Source of the DNA: Ceratobasidium sp. AG-K
Taxonomy: Eukaryota > Basidiomycota > Agaricomycetes > Cantharellales > Ceratobasidiaceae
Length of the DNA: 64,000 nt
Direction of reading: 5' to 3'
Assembly (NCBI GenBank): GCA_037039685.1
Contig: JAWNGF010000007.1
Coordinates: 186,001-250,000, forward strand
The notes under the pieces were generated by a model. The model saw only the letters and a program-made list of their open reading frames with translations. It was not told where the DNA came from and made no database searches. Every line of letters starts with the position of its first letter. Within the stretch, counting starts at the first letter, position 1. The position numbers were made by a program, and so were the translations under genes. Below are positions 39,600 to 51,722 of this stretch, in pieces.

Positions 39600-41761
39600 A
39601 TGTCCTCTGACGACCTAATCCCACTCGTGCCCACGGGCATGCAATCTCGCTCGCTCGACCTCGACTCCGGTACTGGGACTGTCGAGCCGAGTACCCATGT
39701 AGGGCTGACAGAGCATCGAGCACGACGATCACTGATCCGCTACAGGAACCTAATTCCCACTCTCGCTACATTTATTCTGACCTCTGGACTCGGGATCGGC
39801 GTTCTTGTTTGGCTATTTTGCAAACTTAAGATTCCAGTGTCTGAAGCATTTCGGGATGGCCACTTTCTCGTCGATGAAGGCGTAAAAAAATGGGAAGGCT
39901 CAATGGAAAGCGCTACGCTAAGAGCACTGACTGCGACGTCGTTTATCGTGAGCCCACTCTTCAACTATTGTAAGATAAGCGAGGCTCACCAAATGGGGAC
40001 GTAGAGCACCATAATTTCAGCGACATCCCCACTCCTAATGGCTCTCGTAGCTTATCGTATCGCGTATCTCTGGGTGAATGAAGTGCAAAATCTACCTCCC
40101 GATGAAAGAGGGGAGGTTGGTCCAACGCCACTTCAGTGAGTATCTTTTTTGAGACTGGACATGCATAGCGATTGACATATAATCCGAAAAAACCTCTTCC
40201 CAGATATGGCCTCTTGCTTCAAGTATTAAACGCATCCAGTATCATGTCAATAGTGGACGCGGTTCGGTATACCGCGAAGAAAAAATCTCGTGCACCGGCC
40301 CCTCCTTTCTTCGTCACTGCCGTGATACTTGTGTCACTTATCTTCGTTCTCACGCACCTCGTTGGGCTCGCCGACATTTGGATGCATGCCACGACCTCCG
40401 CGGTCCTATACAATTTGACTCGGTCCGACAACATGGAACCTCTCAAGGCATCTGTCGCATTCAATGAGGCCTTATGTAGGCCATATAATGGTCCAGGCGA
40501 CTCTCCAGTCCCTATTTGCCTCACTCTCTCTGACGGGTGGGGGAGTAGAGAGGGTGACGAGCACCTGATACCAATGGCACAATCCATAATCTCGAACTCC
40601 TCGTCCGAGCAGCAAATCATTTCACTTGCAAACGCGGAAGACCTCGCAATCGCCACTCCTGCGAGGATAGATCAACTTGTGGCATTCAAGGCAACTACCT
40701 TTGGAGCTCGTGCTAGATGCGAATCCCTCAATGTTCTATGCGCAGTTTCCGACACCCCAAGACCCAACTGCACCCATTTAGGCATCAATATCATTCCTAC
40801 TCCTCGCTCAGTTTTTCGTAGTTTCGCATATACAGATCCTAACATGTGGAACCAAACAAATAGCATGGCAGACTCCTACCATACAGTATATGGCCCGGAG
40901 ATGTGCTGCGGGACGAACCCAATCACTGCAGTCCTGCAACTGCGTTGGACAAGCCAGAGAAGTGGAGGATTTGACCAACCAAACCCAGCGGTATATACCA
41001 CAGAGGTCCCGGTCATCGACATTTATGCTAGGTGCAATGTTACATTTTATAACATGACGGTGGAGTACGACGGTCGATTAGGAGAGGATAAGCGCTGGAG
41101 TGCGGTTCCTGGGGGGATGACCCTCTCCTCCGATGCATTTGCAAGCACTCTCGCCGGACCATTGAATTGGCAACTTTTCATGGATTCTCTTACCGTAAAC
41201 GTCCGACGGTTCGCCCTAAATTTGAACTCGACCGAGCAAGTCATGGCCGCACTCAACCAAGAGTTGGGGCGTTTGTCTCTCGGTTATGTTGCTGGAGCTT
41301 TTATATTTGCACCGGTGATCGAAGGAACCATCTTCCAGCCTACCATTCTAGGTCGATATCCAATAGCCCCTACATTCACTTTTGTCGCTCTGTTGCTCGT
41401 CTATGGGTTTATCGCACTTGCAATTTTCGCGATTTCCCTCAACCTGACTTCCGAGGTCATCTCGGTCCCGCCCTCCCTTCAAAGTGGCCCGAGCGACAAG
41501 AAAAAGAATGAAATTCCAACACTGGAACTTGCACAGCTTCGTCTACTCGGTCCACTCCCTCTTGTCGCACAGATGTTCGAGCCGTCGATCCCCGATCCGC
41601 ATACACTTCACTTGCAGGATGCAGATGTAAAGTCCGTGGCGATGAAAGAGATGAACCTCTTCACCGACGAGCACCCCTCAGGGGCTTCGATCCCTCGGCT
41701 ATATCTTGGGTTGGAAGATACGAACACTCGACCTCGGTATGGGATTTGGAGACGTGCCTAA
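39600..41761 (+). CDS. Tandem membrane-protein family, copy C
   Basis: Exons 39600-39947, 40005-40135 and 40204-41761 join to 679 codons (678 aa) with intron phases identical to copies A, B and D. TM1 is LATFILTSGLGIGVLVWLF, TM2 is SPLLMALVAYRIAYLWV, TM3 is VTAVILVSLIFVLTHLVGL and TM4 is FVALLVYGFIALAIFAISL. The ectodomain sequons include NLTR, NSSS, NCTH, NQTN, NVTF, NMTV and NSTE. The tail retains LGPLPLVAQMF and RPRYGIWRRA. It groups with copy D rather than A/B by shared residues (VNEVQN/TIEERN region, CCGTNPI, DIYARCNVTFYN). The frame appears intact. Function is unknown. Confidence 0.8.
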
Positions 41762-41993
41762 ATAGACATGTGCATATGTCGATGGAAAAGCTTTCCTACG
41801 AAGATTTTGTCGCCGCAATGGGACTCTTCTAAGTTCGAAATGCACATACTGTATAGAGGGCTGCCACATGCTTGAAGATCTGCGCCACATATCATGATTG
41901 AATGTACCATGGTTTTGACGCTTCGCTTTCGGGGTACATTGTTATACTTAAGTAAATTCTGTGTATCCTATATAATTTAAGCCCAACATTCAT

Positions 41994-42260
41994 ACTATGG
42001 ACTTATGGAGCCTTCATCAAGGCGATTGTGAGTCTTTCCTGTCGGAGAATGTTTCTGCAGATTTTCATACTTGCGACCCAGCTACTGGATGGAGCGACTC
42101 GCGCACAAATCTCTACGTTTTGGACTTGACTGATTGCACTCGTATCATATATCTCAATTCAGGCATTAGTGCTCTGAGCCATTCAAATAGACACAACACA
42201 TTAATTAATTCGATGATACCCGGCGATTTGCACCATCTCAAGCGAAATATCATGTACTGA
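41994..42260 (+). pseudogene. GT8 glycosyltransferase fragment
   Basis: The frame encodes MDLWSLHQGDCESFLSENVS followed by GWSDSRTNLYVLDLTDCTRIIYL. It aligns to the 37660-37830 segment of the larger GT8 remnant, including the WSDS...LYV and DxTRIIYL block, but degenerates right before the DxD site. It follows copy C just as the larger remnant follows copy B, so the two genes were duplicated together. Confidence 0.65.
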
Positions 42261-42264
42261 TTGA

Positions 42265-42860
42265 TTGAATCAGGGAAGCGAGGACTTTGACCCACCAAAT
42301 CCAGCCGTATTCACAAGGGCCATACCGATTATCGATATGTATGCCAGGTGCAATTTCGCGTTTTACAACACGACTGTGGCCTACGATGACCGGTTGGGAG
42401 AAGACAAGCGCTGGGGCGTGGTTCCGGAGGGCATGACACCCAGCTCTAGTGCGTTTGCATTGAGATATTACTGAGAACGTCTCGCACTCAAAGCTAACTT
42501 AGCAGATAGGCAAGCGGAAGCGATTGCACCACTGGATGATGTATATACCGAGTACGCAGTCTGGTTTATATACATGTCGTCGTAGAACAAAGTAGCAACG
42601 TTAGAGAACACTTAGTAACACGCATACGTGTACTCTCAGTCAGCACAGAACAAATCAGTCAGCATATAGTCGATCTATGCGCCATATTCAGTAAGAGGCG
42701 ACGTGTACATTCGATACCATTCCATTCGATTCTCAATAGTTTGCAAGCACTCTCGCTGGACCATTGACGTGGCAAATGTTCATGTTGAACATCACCTTGT
42801 GGAGGCTAAGCGCGCTGAATTCTACCACATCCGCACTGGGAACTCATGGCTTGCATCACT
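42265..42860 (+). pseudogene. Tandem membrane-protein family, fragment E, split by an insertion
   Basis: The piece 42265-42457 encodes GSEDFDPPNPAVFTRAIPII, then DMYARCNFAFYNTTVAYDD, matching the late ectodomain of copies C and D. The match resumes at 42739 after a 281-bp insert, reading ASTLAGPLTWQMFM then NITLWRLSALNST, and ends at a stop near 42861. Joining across the insert after removing one GTTTG keeps the frame. No exon 1, TM1-TM3 or TM4 remains. Confidence 0.75.
42458..42738. mobile_element. Solo-LTR-like insertion with 5-bp target duplication
   Basis: The 281-bp insert is flanked by GTTTG (42453-42457 and 42739-42743). Its ends are CATTGAGA and TCTCAATA, an imperfect inverted pair reminiscent of TGTTGAG...CTCAACA LTR ends. 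It has a TATA-like GTTTATATACA and no coding frame. It interrupts a reading frame at a precise point. A solo LTR of a Copia-type element is the best guess. Confidence 0.6.
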
Positions 42861-42869
42861 AGACGTGTC

Positions 42870-44377
42870 CGCTTTCGGTGACCAATGCGCCGAAGAATAT
42901 CTTCAAGAGTGACTGGGGGGCAAATTATCCCCAGAACCTAATCAAAATTTCTCCTTTATGGTACTAATGAGCGCAAACCACGCGCCAGGTGACTGAAAAA
43001 TGATGTAATCCATCACTGAAAGCGGCTATTTTCGGTTCAGCGCATTTACTAATGTTACACAGTGCCAGGAACTTATCTGTTAGACCATGTGACAAAGTAT
43101 AATTGCGTGGTTTAGGCAGGTTCAATGTTTCATACCTCCATGTCAGACGTCAATGCCGTCGGCCAGTATTTTGACATTAAAGTGACGAGTTGGATGATCG
43201 TGGCGAACGGTCAAGTCATCGAGTCCGATGTCAACCAACCCACTGGCACCGCGAGCTGGCTCACTCCAGTTGCTTCGTTCGAAGTTCCCAAGACGTGCCG
43301 GTGCCCAGTAGCAGTCTTCCCTATGGCGATATATGCGCGCATCCAACCCAGAGTGCACGCTGGGGGTGAGGATTTACAAGATGTATCGCGAAAGAAAGAA
43401 TAGCGTTTGTCTCAACTGAGGATCCTGTTCGCCTCTTCAAATTACACGGCGCTCATTTATCATTTGAACGTGCCCTGCTACGCACTGCACCGTGATTATA
43501 CGCTGATTTATTGAGCCTCACCAGTGCTTGGGTAGTGTCTTTGATTAAAATACCGAGGTTCCTAAACTGCTCCTCATGGAAGCGGCGCCTGAGTACTTCA
43601 GACATTTTCTACCGCTGATTTCGGTAAGTGTGCGTGGGAGCATCAAGCCACAGCATAGCAAAGTCTGTACGATCTCTCCAGGAACGCTTCGTATTGCCCC
43701 TTTCCAGACAGTTGTAAATTCCAAAATCGTAGGTACCACATAAACCCTGAATCGCCTTGCTGCTTGCACGGTACGCTCCAGCCAACTACAGAGCCTCGAA
43801 GATTCATTCCACTGATCGGGTAGTTGCCCGACCACCGACCTGTCAACAATTAGTAATGCGATGCATGATTCCACCAGCCCCAACCGACATTCCTGTTCAT
43901 TGGATACTCATAGTGTTCCCAAGTAGATAGAAAAGATGCGAAAGAAATCGATATATAATTGCTTTTTGGGTATGTTTAGTGAGCAGCATGATGGCAATAC
44001 TTTACTGTGGGAACGAAGACTAATTATTCCATCATAGCAAGCGCAATCAGCATGAGTATTGCTGGGAGATATGGGTGTGAAGTTGATGTGATATGAGTGC
44101 GGCAAACTGGCGGTGAGACGCGAGAGTGTTCTCGTAGGTATAGATCGGGCAGGTTGATCCACGTGGATGGATGATTTGTAGCTGTGAGGTGAGAAGAAAC
44201 GCGGTGACCGGAGTTGAGTTTATGACGGCACCGGTCAGAATGACTTGCGGTCAGCGTATGGTTGCCACTTGACCGTAATAGGCATTTTGGCCGGTACAGT
44301 ATCTAGAACAATACACATATAACCTCTCCCCATGCATATCACCCATTCGAGCTTGAGCTAACACAGTGGGTGCACTC
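42870..44377. other. Intergenic, no supported gene
   Basis: The ORF at 43125-43403 (plus) has no recognised motif. Duplicated spacer similar to 39.0 kb lies near 43810-43850. The last 150 bp are presumably the promoter of copy D. Confidence 0.4.
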
Positions 44378-46559
44378 ATGTCCTCCCACGAAACTATCCC
44401 TCTCGTGCCAGTGGGCTCACCACCTCACACTCCTGATATTGGCTCTAATGCCAAGGTTATCAAGCTAAATGCTCAGGAACATACAGGGTTATTCGAACAT
44501 CGAGCACGAATGTCGCTGATCCGTTACAGAAATTTAATCCCGACCCTAGCTACTTTTATTCTTACCTCAGGACTTGGGATCGGTGTTCTTGTTTGGCTAT
44601 TGTGCAAACTCAAGATTCCGCTCTCCGAAGCCTTTCGGGATGGGCACTTCCTCGTTGACGAAGGCGTGAAACGCTGGGAGGGCTCGATGGAAAGCGCTAC
44701 GCTGAGAGCGCTGACTGCGACATCGTTTATTGTGAGCCCTGCTATGCGATCGTTGCAGCGATAGACGAGGTCTAATGGTGGGAACGCAGAGTACCATAAT
44801 TTCAGCTACATCTCCGCTCTTAACGGCTCTTGTAGCCTACCGTATTGCCTATCTATGGACAATTGAAGAACGCAACACATCCTCGAACGAGAGGGAAGAG
44901 GTCGGCCCCACTCCACTTCAGTCAGTATTTTGCCTCAATATCAAGTTTCGAGACTTAACGACATTAACGTGACAAAACCGTTCTAGATATGGTCTTTTGC
45001 TGCAAGTGTTAAATGCATCCACTACTATGTCAATACTGGACGCTGTTCGCTACGCCACAAAAGGTAAATCTGGCGCATCTGCTCCTTCCTTTTTTATTGT
45101 TGCCGTGACACTCGTCAGTCTTATCTTCATTCTCACCCACCTCGTTGGACTGGCCGATGTATGGATGCATGCGACAACCTCTGCGGTCTTGTATAATGTA
45201 ACCCAGCCCGATGACTTGCAAACTGTTAGAGCATCCTTTGTATTCAACGACACTCTCTGTGGGCCAGATGACGCCCCAAATGGCGATGCCTATTGGATCT
45301 GTCTATCCACCGGGGATGGATGGGGGTACACAAAGGAGACTCAGTACTTGACACCGATCGGACAGTCTGTAATCTCGAACTCTTCTTCCGACCGACAGGT
45401 TATTACTCTGGCGGACGCAGAAGATCTTGCCATCGCCATTCCTCAGAGGGTAGAACAACTCGCAACGCTCAAGGCGACAACCTTTGGGGCGCTCGTAAAA
45501 TACGAATCGCTAAATGTTCTATGCTTGCCTTCCAACAATTCCAAACTCAATTGCACCCATCTAGGTATTAATCTCGTCCCCACCGATGAACCCATTCTTC
45601 GCAGCTACGCGTTTTCAGATCCCAGCAAGTGGAACGATACGCTCCCTAATCCGGACCGCGGTTATGCAGTCATCTACGGCCCTTCTGAATGCTGTGGGAC
45701 GAACCCCATCAATTCAGTCCTCCAACTTCGTTGGACAAGCCAGAGAGATGGAGACTTTGAACAGCCAAACCCAGCAGTCTACACCCTAGATATTCCATTT
45801 ACGGACATCTATGCCAGGTGCAACGTCACGTTTTATAATATGACTGTGGCATACGACGGCCGCTTACGGGATGACAAACAATGGAGTGTGGTTCCAGAGG
45901 GAACGACCCCATCATCGAATGTGTTTGCAGGCACTCTTGCCGGACCATTGACTTGGCAGTTATTCATGGATTCTCTGGCCTTGAACATCAGAAGTACCGC
46001 CATGACTTCTAGTTCCGCCGAACAAGTTATGGCCGCGCTTAGCCAAGAGTTGGGGCGTTTGTCTCTCGGCTACGTCGCCGGCGCTTTTATCCTCACGCCC
46101 GCAACCGAGGTAACCATCTTTCATCCTACCGTTCTAGGCCGGTATCCGATTGCTCCTACCCTCACTTTCGTTGGGCTTTTGCTGGTCTACGGCTTTTTTG
46201 CATTGGCTATTTTCGCAATTTCCCTCAACTTGACTTCCGAGGTCATCTCGGTCCCATCCCCTCTTCAAAGTCATTCAGATAGCAAGAGAAAGGACGAGAT
46301 TCCAGCGTTGGAGCTAGCAAAGCTTCGTTTACTCGGTCCGCTCCCTCTTGTAGCGCAGATGTTTGAACCACCGATCCGCGATCCCAACGAATTCCGCCCA
46401 GTGGATGCAGACGCTAAATCGGCGGCGTTGGATGATATAGACCTAATAACCGATGGCCGTTCGCCGACGACCCCGGTCACTCGGTTACGTCTTGGGCTGG
46501 AGGATACGAATATCCGTCCCAGGTATGGTGTTTGGAGGCGGGAACGAGAGGGTTTATGA
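44378..46559 (+). CDS. Tandem membrane-protein family, copy D
   Basis: Exons 44378-44731, 44790-44920 and 44987-46559 join to 686 codons (685 aa). I chose the second ATG of the frame (MSSHETIPLVP) because it aligns with the start of copy C (MSSDDLIPLVP). TM1 is LATFILTSGLGIGVLVWLL, TM2 SPLLTALVAYRIAYLWT, TM3 IVAVTLVSLIFILTHLVGL and TM4 FVGLLLVYGFFALAIFAIS. Ectodomain sequons include NVTQ, NDTL, NSSS, NNSK, NCTH, NDTLP, NVTF and NMTV. The tail carries LGPLPLVAQMF and RPRYGVWRRE. The frame appears intact. It is the last member of the array before SEC31. Confidence 0.8.
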
Positions 46560-47057
46560 ATTGTTTGTAAATGTAATTGGGTCAAAGGATTCTCGTGTGA
46601 CAGTGCGTACCGATGCGGAATTGTGGGAAAACAATCTCATATCGCATGAATGTACCTTTCAAGGGTAGAAATGCTAGAATGGTTGCTCGTTGTTACCAAC
46701 TTGCGACGAGAGTGTGGTTGTATGCTTGAAGTAAACCCAATGATGTGTTCCTGCTTGTCAAATGTCGATCGCACCTGTCAGATTTGACGTTGAAGCTTAA
46801 GTTTCTAGTTTCAACTCGAATGTGCCTAGCCATCATAACGGTGTTCAGTTGCACTTCCCTCAGAGGGACCCCATGGTTGACCTCTAAGCATAAAGTACAC
46901 TAATGATATCCTCAAAAGTCCGAGGCTGTGGGATTGGAAACGACAACCCAATGCGTCGAAATGAATTTGCAACCCGAGCGCTTGAACAATCGCCCGGCGC
47001 TTGTGGCATCTCCAGATCTGACGTGTCGCTGACACGACCCCACTACGACCATCCCCG
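46560..47057. other. Spacer upstream of SEC31
   Basis: No gene is supported. It must contain the SEC31 promoter; I see no distinctive element. Confidence 0.4.
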
Positions 47058-50000
47058 ATGAAACTAAAAGAAATCGTCCGGACGGCGACATTCGCCTGGT
47101 CACCGGACGTTGTTCCAACACTCGCTACTGGAACTGTCGCTGGAGCACTCGACGCGTCGTTTTCGAATGACGCGCATTTGGAGATTTGGACACCGGATAT
47201 TCATGACAGAGAAACTACGCTTGGAGCCGAGGGAGGGGTCGGCCCAAAGGGTGTGGTGACTACTTCGTCGAGGTGAGTACGTAAAAGTTTATAATGAAGG
47301 ATGCTAATTCGCGTTAGATTTAATCGCCTGGCTTGGGGATACGTGAACCCTGATCGACCACAAGGAGTGCTCGCTGCTGGATTAGAATCAGGAAACCTAG
47401 AGCTTTGGGATGCTGCGCAAATTACGCACGAGACCGAGTGAGTTAATCTTGGCTTATATTGGAATTACTCTGAGCTCAGTTGGCATAGTGTTTCTTCTGC
47501 CCGTCTATTACAAAACAATACCCACACTGGCCCAGTACGCGCCCTCCACTTTAATCCCCTCCAAACCTCTCTTCTCGCGTCTGGAAGCACAGGCAGCGAA
47601 CTGTACATTTGGGACCTCAAAAATCCATCGACGCCATATACTCCCGGTGCACGATCGCAGCGACTCGATGGAGTCAGTTCACTAGCGTGGAACACCCAAG
47701 TCGCACATATCCTTGCTAGCTCGAGCATGAGCGGTTATACAGTCGTCTGGGACTTGCGAGGAAAGCGAGAAGTCGTCGCGTTGCAATATGGAGGCGGCGG
47801 AGGACCAGTTGGAGGCGGAGGAGTCGGAGGTGCAGGCGTTGGCGGAGTGCGAAGGGGAATGAGCGACGTCGCATGGCACCCTGACAACGTACGTTTATTC
47901 TGGATTTATTGGAATCTTACCTGACGCGTTTTTATAGGCTACACGTCTCATTACTGCCTCAGAAGACGATGCTTCACCCATCATCATGCTCTGGGATCTT
48001 CGTAACGCCCGTGCGCCGGAAAAGATCCTCCAAGGTCACGAACGAGGCGTGCTCAGCGTGTCATGGTGTCCTCAAGACCCCGAACTACTCCTCAGCTGCG
48101 GTAAAGACAATCGAACCCTCGTCTGGAACCCTAATACGGCAGAGATCGTCGGACAACTCCCGCCCTCGAACAACTGGTCGTTCCTCACGTCTTGGAACCC
48201 TCGCAATCCAGACATTTTCGCCACTGCCAACTACGATGGATCGATCGCCGTCCACTCGATCCAATCTACCGCACCGACTTCTACATCATCCTCTGCGCCC
48301 AAGGCCCCGGCCAATCCCAACGACGTGTTTGATCCGGCAAACTTTGCAGATACGGCCGATGCTCACAATTTGGGAAGCAGTCTTAATTTGGAGCGTGCGC
48401 CGAAATGGCTCAAGACCCCTGTTGGGGCTCGGTTCGGATTCGGAGGCGTTTTGGTCGAGGTCTCGGCCACTGGTGAGTCTTCGAGTCGCCCGTCGTCGCA
48501 GTAATTGATTATTAATCTAGGCACGGATGAGGAGAAGAAAAAATCTCAAGTCCACATCAAACGCGTTGTCGGCGAATCCGAGGTTGTTGAACGAGCCAAG
48601 GAACTCATCCAAGCCGAGGAGAAGGAAGGCGGGATCAAAGAGCTCGTCGAGTCTCGTGCCAGCGCCGACAAGGATACATACTCGACCCTCCTCGCCCTGT
48701 TCGACTCGGATCCTAAATCGGCCCTCATTAAACTCGTCGGATATGATGCTTCGCCTGCTGCACTCGATGAAGCTCTCGCGGCTGTCCGAGCCAAGACCTA
48801 TGAGCCCGTTGTTTCGTTCGCTCCTGAAGCTGTCGCGCACTCGCCCGTCGAGGAACCCGAAGGCGCCCCGGAAACAACCGAGAAGGAAGAACCGGGAAGT
48901 GGCGATGATGGAAGCGAAGGGACAGACGTGCCTGGAGCGGCTCCTAGCGAGGTTAGCGCATTTAGTTCGGATGCCAAGCAAATCGACGCTGCCAGTACCG
49001 CAACCGAGCCGAGTCTGTTTGGAGATGAACCGGCTGGAGGTGCACCTGGGCCTGCTGCTGGAGATTTCTTCAATACCCTCGCGAGTGGTGCGTTACTTTT
49101 AGCTTATTAGTCGATCAAGGCTAATGATTGGGCAGACAACGAAACGCCTAGCCGACCTCGCGCCGGCCTTGTTCCTCACTTGTCCTATACCGGCGAATCT
49201 AGTGCAGCCGCAACTATCGGCTCTCGCTCGTCCAGTATCGCCGGCGATGCCCCTCTCACCCCGTCGTTCCCTCCCAAGTCCTTCCGTATGCACCCCAAGA
49301 AAGAAGACGCAACCTCGGCCCTAGTCACTCGCGCTCTGATTACCGGAAACCTTGATACTGCTGTCGAACTGTGTATCCAAGCCGGACGCTGGGCCGACGC
49401 GCTCCTGCTAGCCCAAGGCGAAGGTCTCGTGATGCGTACCCGAATGGCCTATTTCGACCGATCAGGAGACGCAGCTGGCGGATACCTTCGTGTATTCAAG
49501 GGTGTCGTCCAAGGGCGTAAAGGACTCGCCGATCTCGTACGTAGCTCCGAAGTCGGTGAATGGCGTGAGATGCTCGTCGTGCTCTGCCGCTGGGCCGAAT
49601 CCGATAACTTTGCGGGCCTAGTTGCTCAGCTCGGAGAACGCGTATGGACATCGGACTTGCCCAAGAACGAGAAGCGCGAGGCTGCGAGGGTGTGCTTTGC
49701 GGCAGGCAAGAAACTCGATCGACTGGTCGCGATTTGGGACGACGAAGCGAGGGAAGAGGAACAAGCTACCGAGGCCGAGGGTGGAACGTATAGCGTGCGG
49801 GCCAAGGCTGTGCAAACCTTTGTCGAAAAGGCCGTTGCGTTTTGCGCCGCTGTCGGATTCGTCGACTCGGCTCTTGCTTCGGCGGGTGGAGAAAACTACG
49901 ACTTGGCGGTGTTGTACGACCGGTACTTGGAGTATGCCCAGATCCTGGCTACCCAAGGATTGGTTTCCGAGGCGGAAAAGTATGTGAAGCGCATTCCGAG

Positions 50001-51722
50001 GGGGTATGGAGATGTGCAGTGGTTGGTTGGGGCTTTCGAAAAGACCAAGGTGGAAACCAAGCCAGAAGCAAAGGCCACGACTGGTTATGGTGGAGGCTAT
50101 GGAGCTGCGTCAGGAGGCTATGGAGGTTATGGTGCCCCCGCTTCAAACGGGCCTTATGGAGCCCCTGCGGCCCCGACCGGACCTTATGGTGCTCCCCCTG
50201 CTCCCTCGTCTGGGCCCTATGGCGCTCCCCCTGCTCAGCCTTCGGGTCCATATGGCGCTCCTCCCGCTCCTACCGGTCCGTATGCGCCTCCTCCAGGCAC
50301 CTCGACGCTCAAGCCGCCCAACTCGTACGGCCCTCAAGGCGGATATACTCCTCCCGCCCCATCCGGCGCCTATGCTCCTCCACCTCAACAAGGTGGCTAC
50401 GCTCCCCCAGGCCAGCAAGGCTATGCGCCCAATCAATCTGGTTACAACGCAGCTCAAGGCGGCCCGTACCAAGCTCCACCCGGCCCAGCAGGCCCATACA
50501 CGTCTCAACAACCTGGACCACGTGCGCCTATGGTTTCGGTCCCGCCCCCACCCGGCCCGATTGACAATGCCGGCCCGCTCCCGCCTCGAATCATCCCCGC
50601 ATCCCAACGACGTGATATCCCCGGCTGGAACGACGCACCCAATGTCACCGTTCCCCAACGACGCACACCTGCTCCGGCTGCTCCTGCCGCCGCGGCAATC
50701 ACCAGCCCGTTCCCCAACTCGCCCGCTCCGGGGTCGCCTACCGTGGCTGGCCCACCTCGAGGATCTGGAACTCCACAGAGGGTCATGTCTCCGGGTGGAG
50801 GTCCGCCAAGGGGTATGTCACCGCAAACGCATCCCGGCCCGCCTCGGGGTCCTGGTGGTATTCCCCCGCCGCCAAGGCCTGCGAGTGGAGCGTATGCGCC
50901 ACCCCCGCCTCAGAATGCTGGTGCTTATGCTCCTCCGCCTCAAAGCTCTGGTGCTTATGCTCCGCCCCCACCGCAAAATGCCGGAGCGTATGCGCCACCA
51001 CCCCCACCCGGAGCGGGCTTTGCTCCTCCCCCTCCGCCTGGAGGTTCTGCCCCTCCACCGCCACCAAGTGGCGCATATGCTCCTCCACCCGGCCAATCGC
51101 ATCCTCCTCCACCGCCACCCGGGAATACCGGTGCTGGTTGGGCGCCACAGGGCGGCCCGCCACCACCTCCCGGCGGAGCTCCCCGCACTGGAACGCCGAC
51201 TGCGCCGCCGGCCAAGGCTCAGGCCAAGGCACCCAAGTATCGTGAGTGTAGTCGGGTTTCTGAGAGTATTGTTATTGATGTCGACTATAGCGACCGGCGA
51301 CCGAGAGCATATACCAGAGTCGGATCGAGTGATATTCGAAGTTCTGAGCGAACATCTTGCGCGTTTGAAGCAGAATACGCCGGTAGGTATATGCTACCTT
51401 GTGTGGGGATATTATTAATGAGTTTCGTAGCCCCAACAAAAGCGCATGGTCGATGATATTGAGCGTCGGTTGAATGTCTTGTTTGACGCGCTCAACTGTG
51501 AAACTCTGTCAAGGCCTGTGGTCGAGCAACTTGGAACTCTCATTCAAGGCAAGTGATACCATCCACTCGTTTCTGATATTTTCTGATGTCCTCGCAGCCA
51601 TGCAAGCACACGACGGACCAGGCGCCACGGCAATCCATGTCGACTTGCTCACTCGAGGCTCCCGTACGGATGATATCGGATTGTGGATGTCGGGCGTGAA
51701 GCAGTTGATTATCAGGCTATAG
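47058..51722 (+). CDS. SEC31: Sec31, COPII outer-coat subunit
   Basis: Nine exons (47058-47272, 47318-47437, 47489-47888, 47938-48472, 48521-49087, 49136-51241, 51291-51382, 51431-51548, 51598-51722) join to 1426 codons. Sec31 pairs with Sec13 to form the COPII cage on ER exit sites. The N-terminus (MKLKEIVRTATFAWSP) opens a WD40 propeller to about residue 390 (LAWGYVNPDRPQGVLAAGLE, LLASGSTGSELYIWDL, MLWDLRNARAPEKILQGHE, LLSCGKDNRTLVWNP). An insert blade region follows (FGFGGVLVEV), then an acidic linker. The alpha-solenoid dimerisation region covers about 640-900 (ALITGNLDTAVELCIQAGRWADALLLA). The Sec23-binding Pro-rich region is at about 910-1310, with many GAYAPPP repeats. A C-terminal helical domain (DDIERRLNVLFDALNCETLS...LWMSGVKQLIIRL) ends the protein. 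The intron after 51548 has a GC donor. The gene appears intact and essential by family. Confidence 0.96.

Noticed and set aside
50143..51232. Long ORFs on the minus strand and in other plus frames across the SEC31 proline region
   Set aside because: Low-complexity CCN-rich repeats keep all frames open; the SEC31 frame carries the conserved protein.
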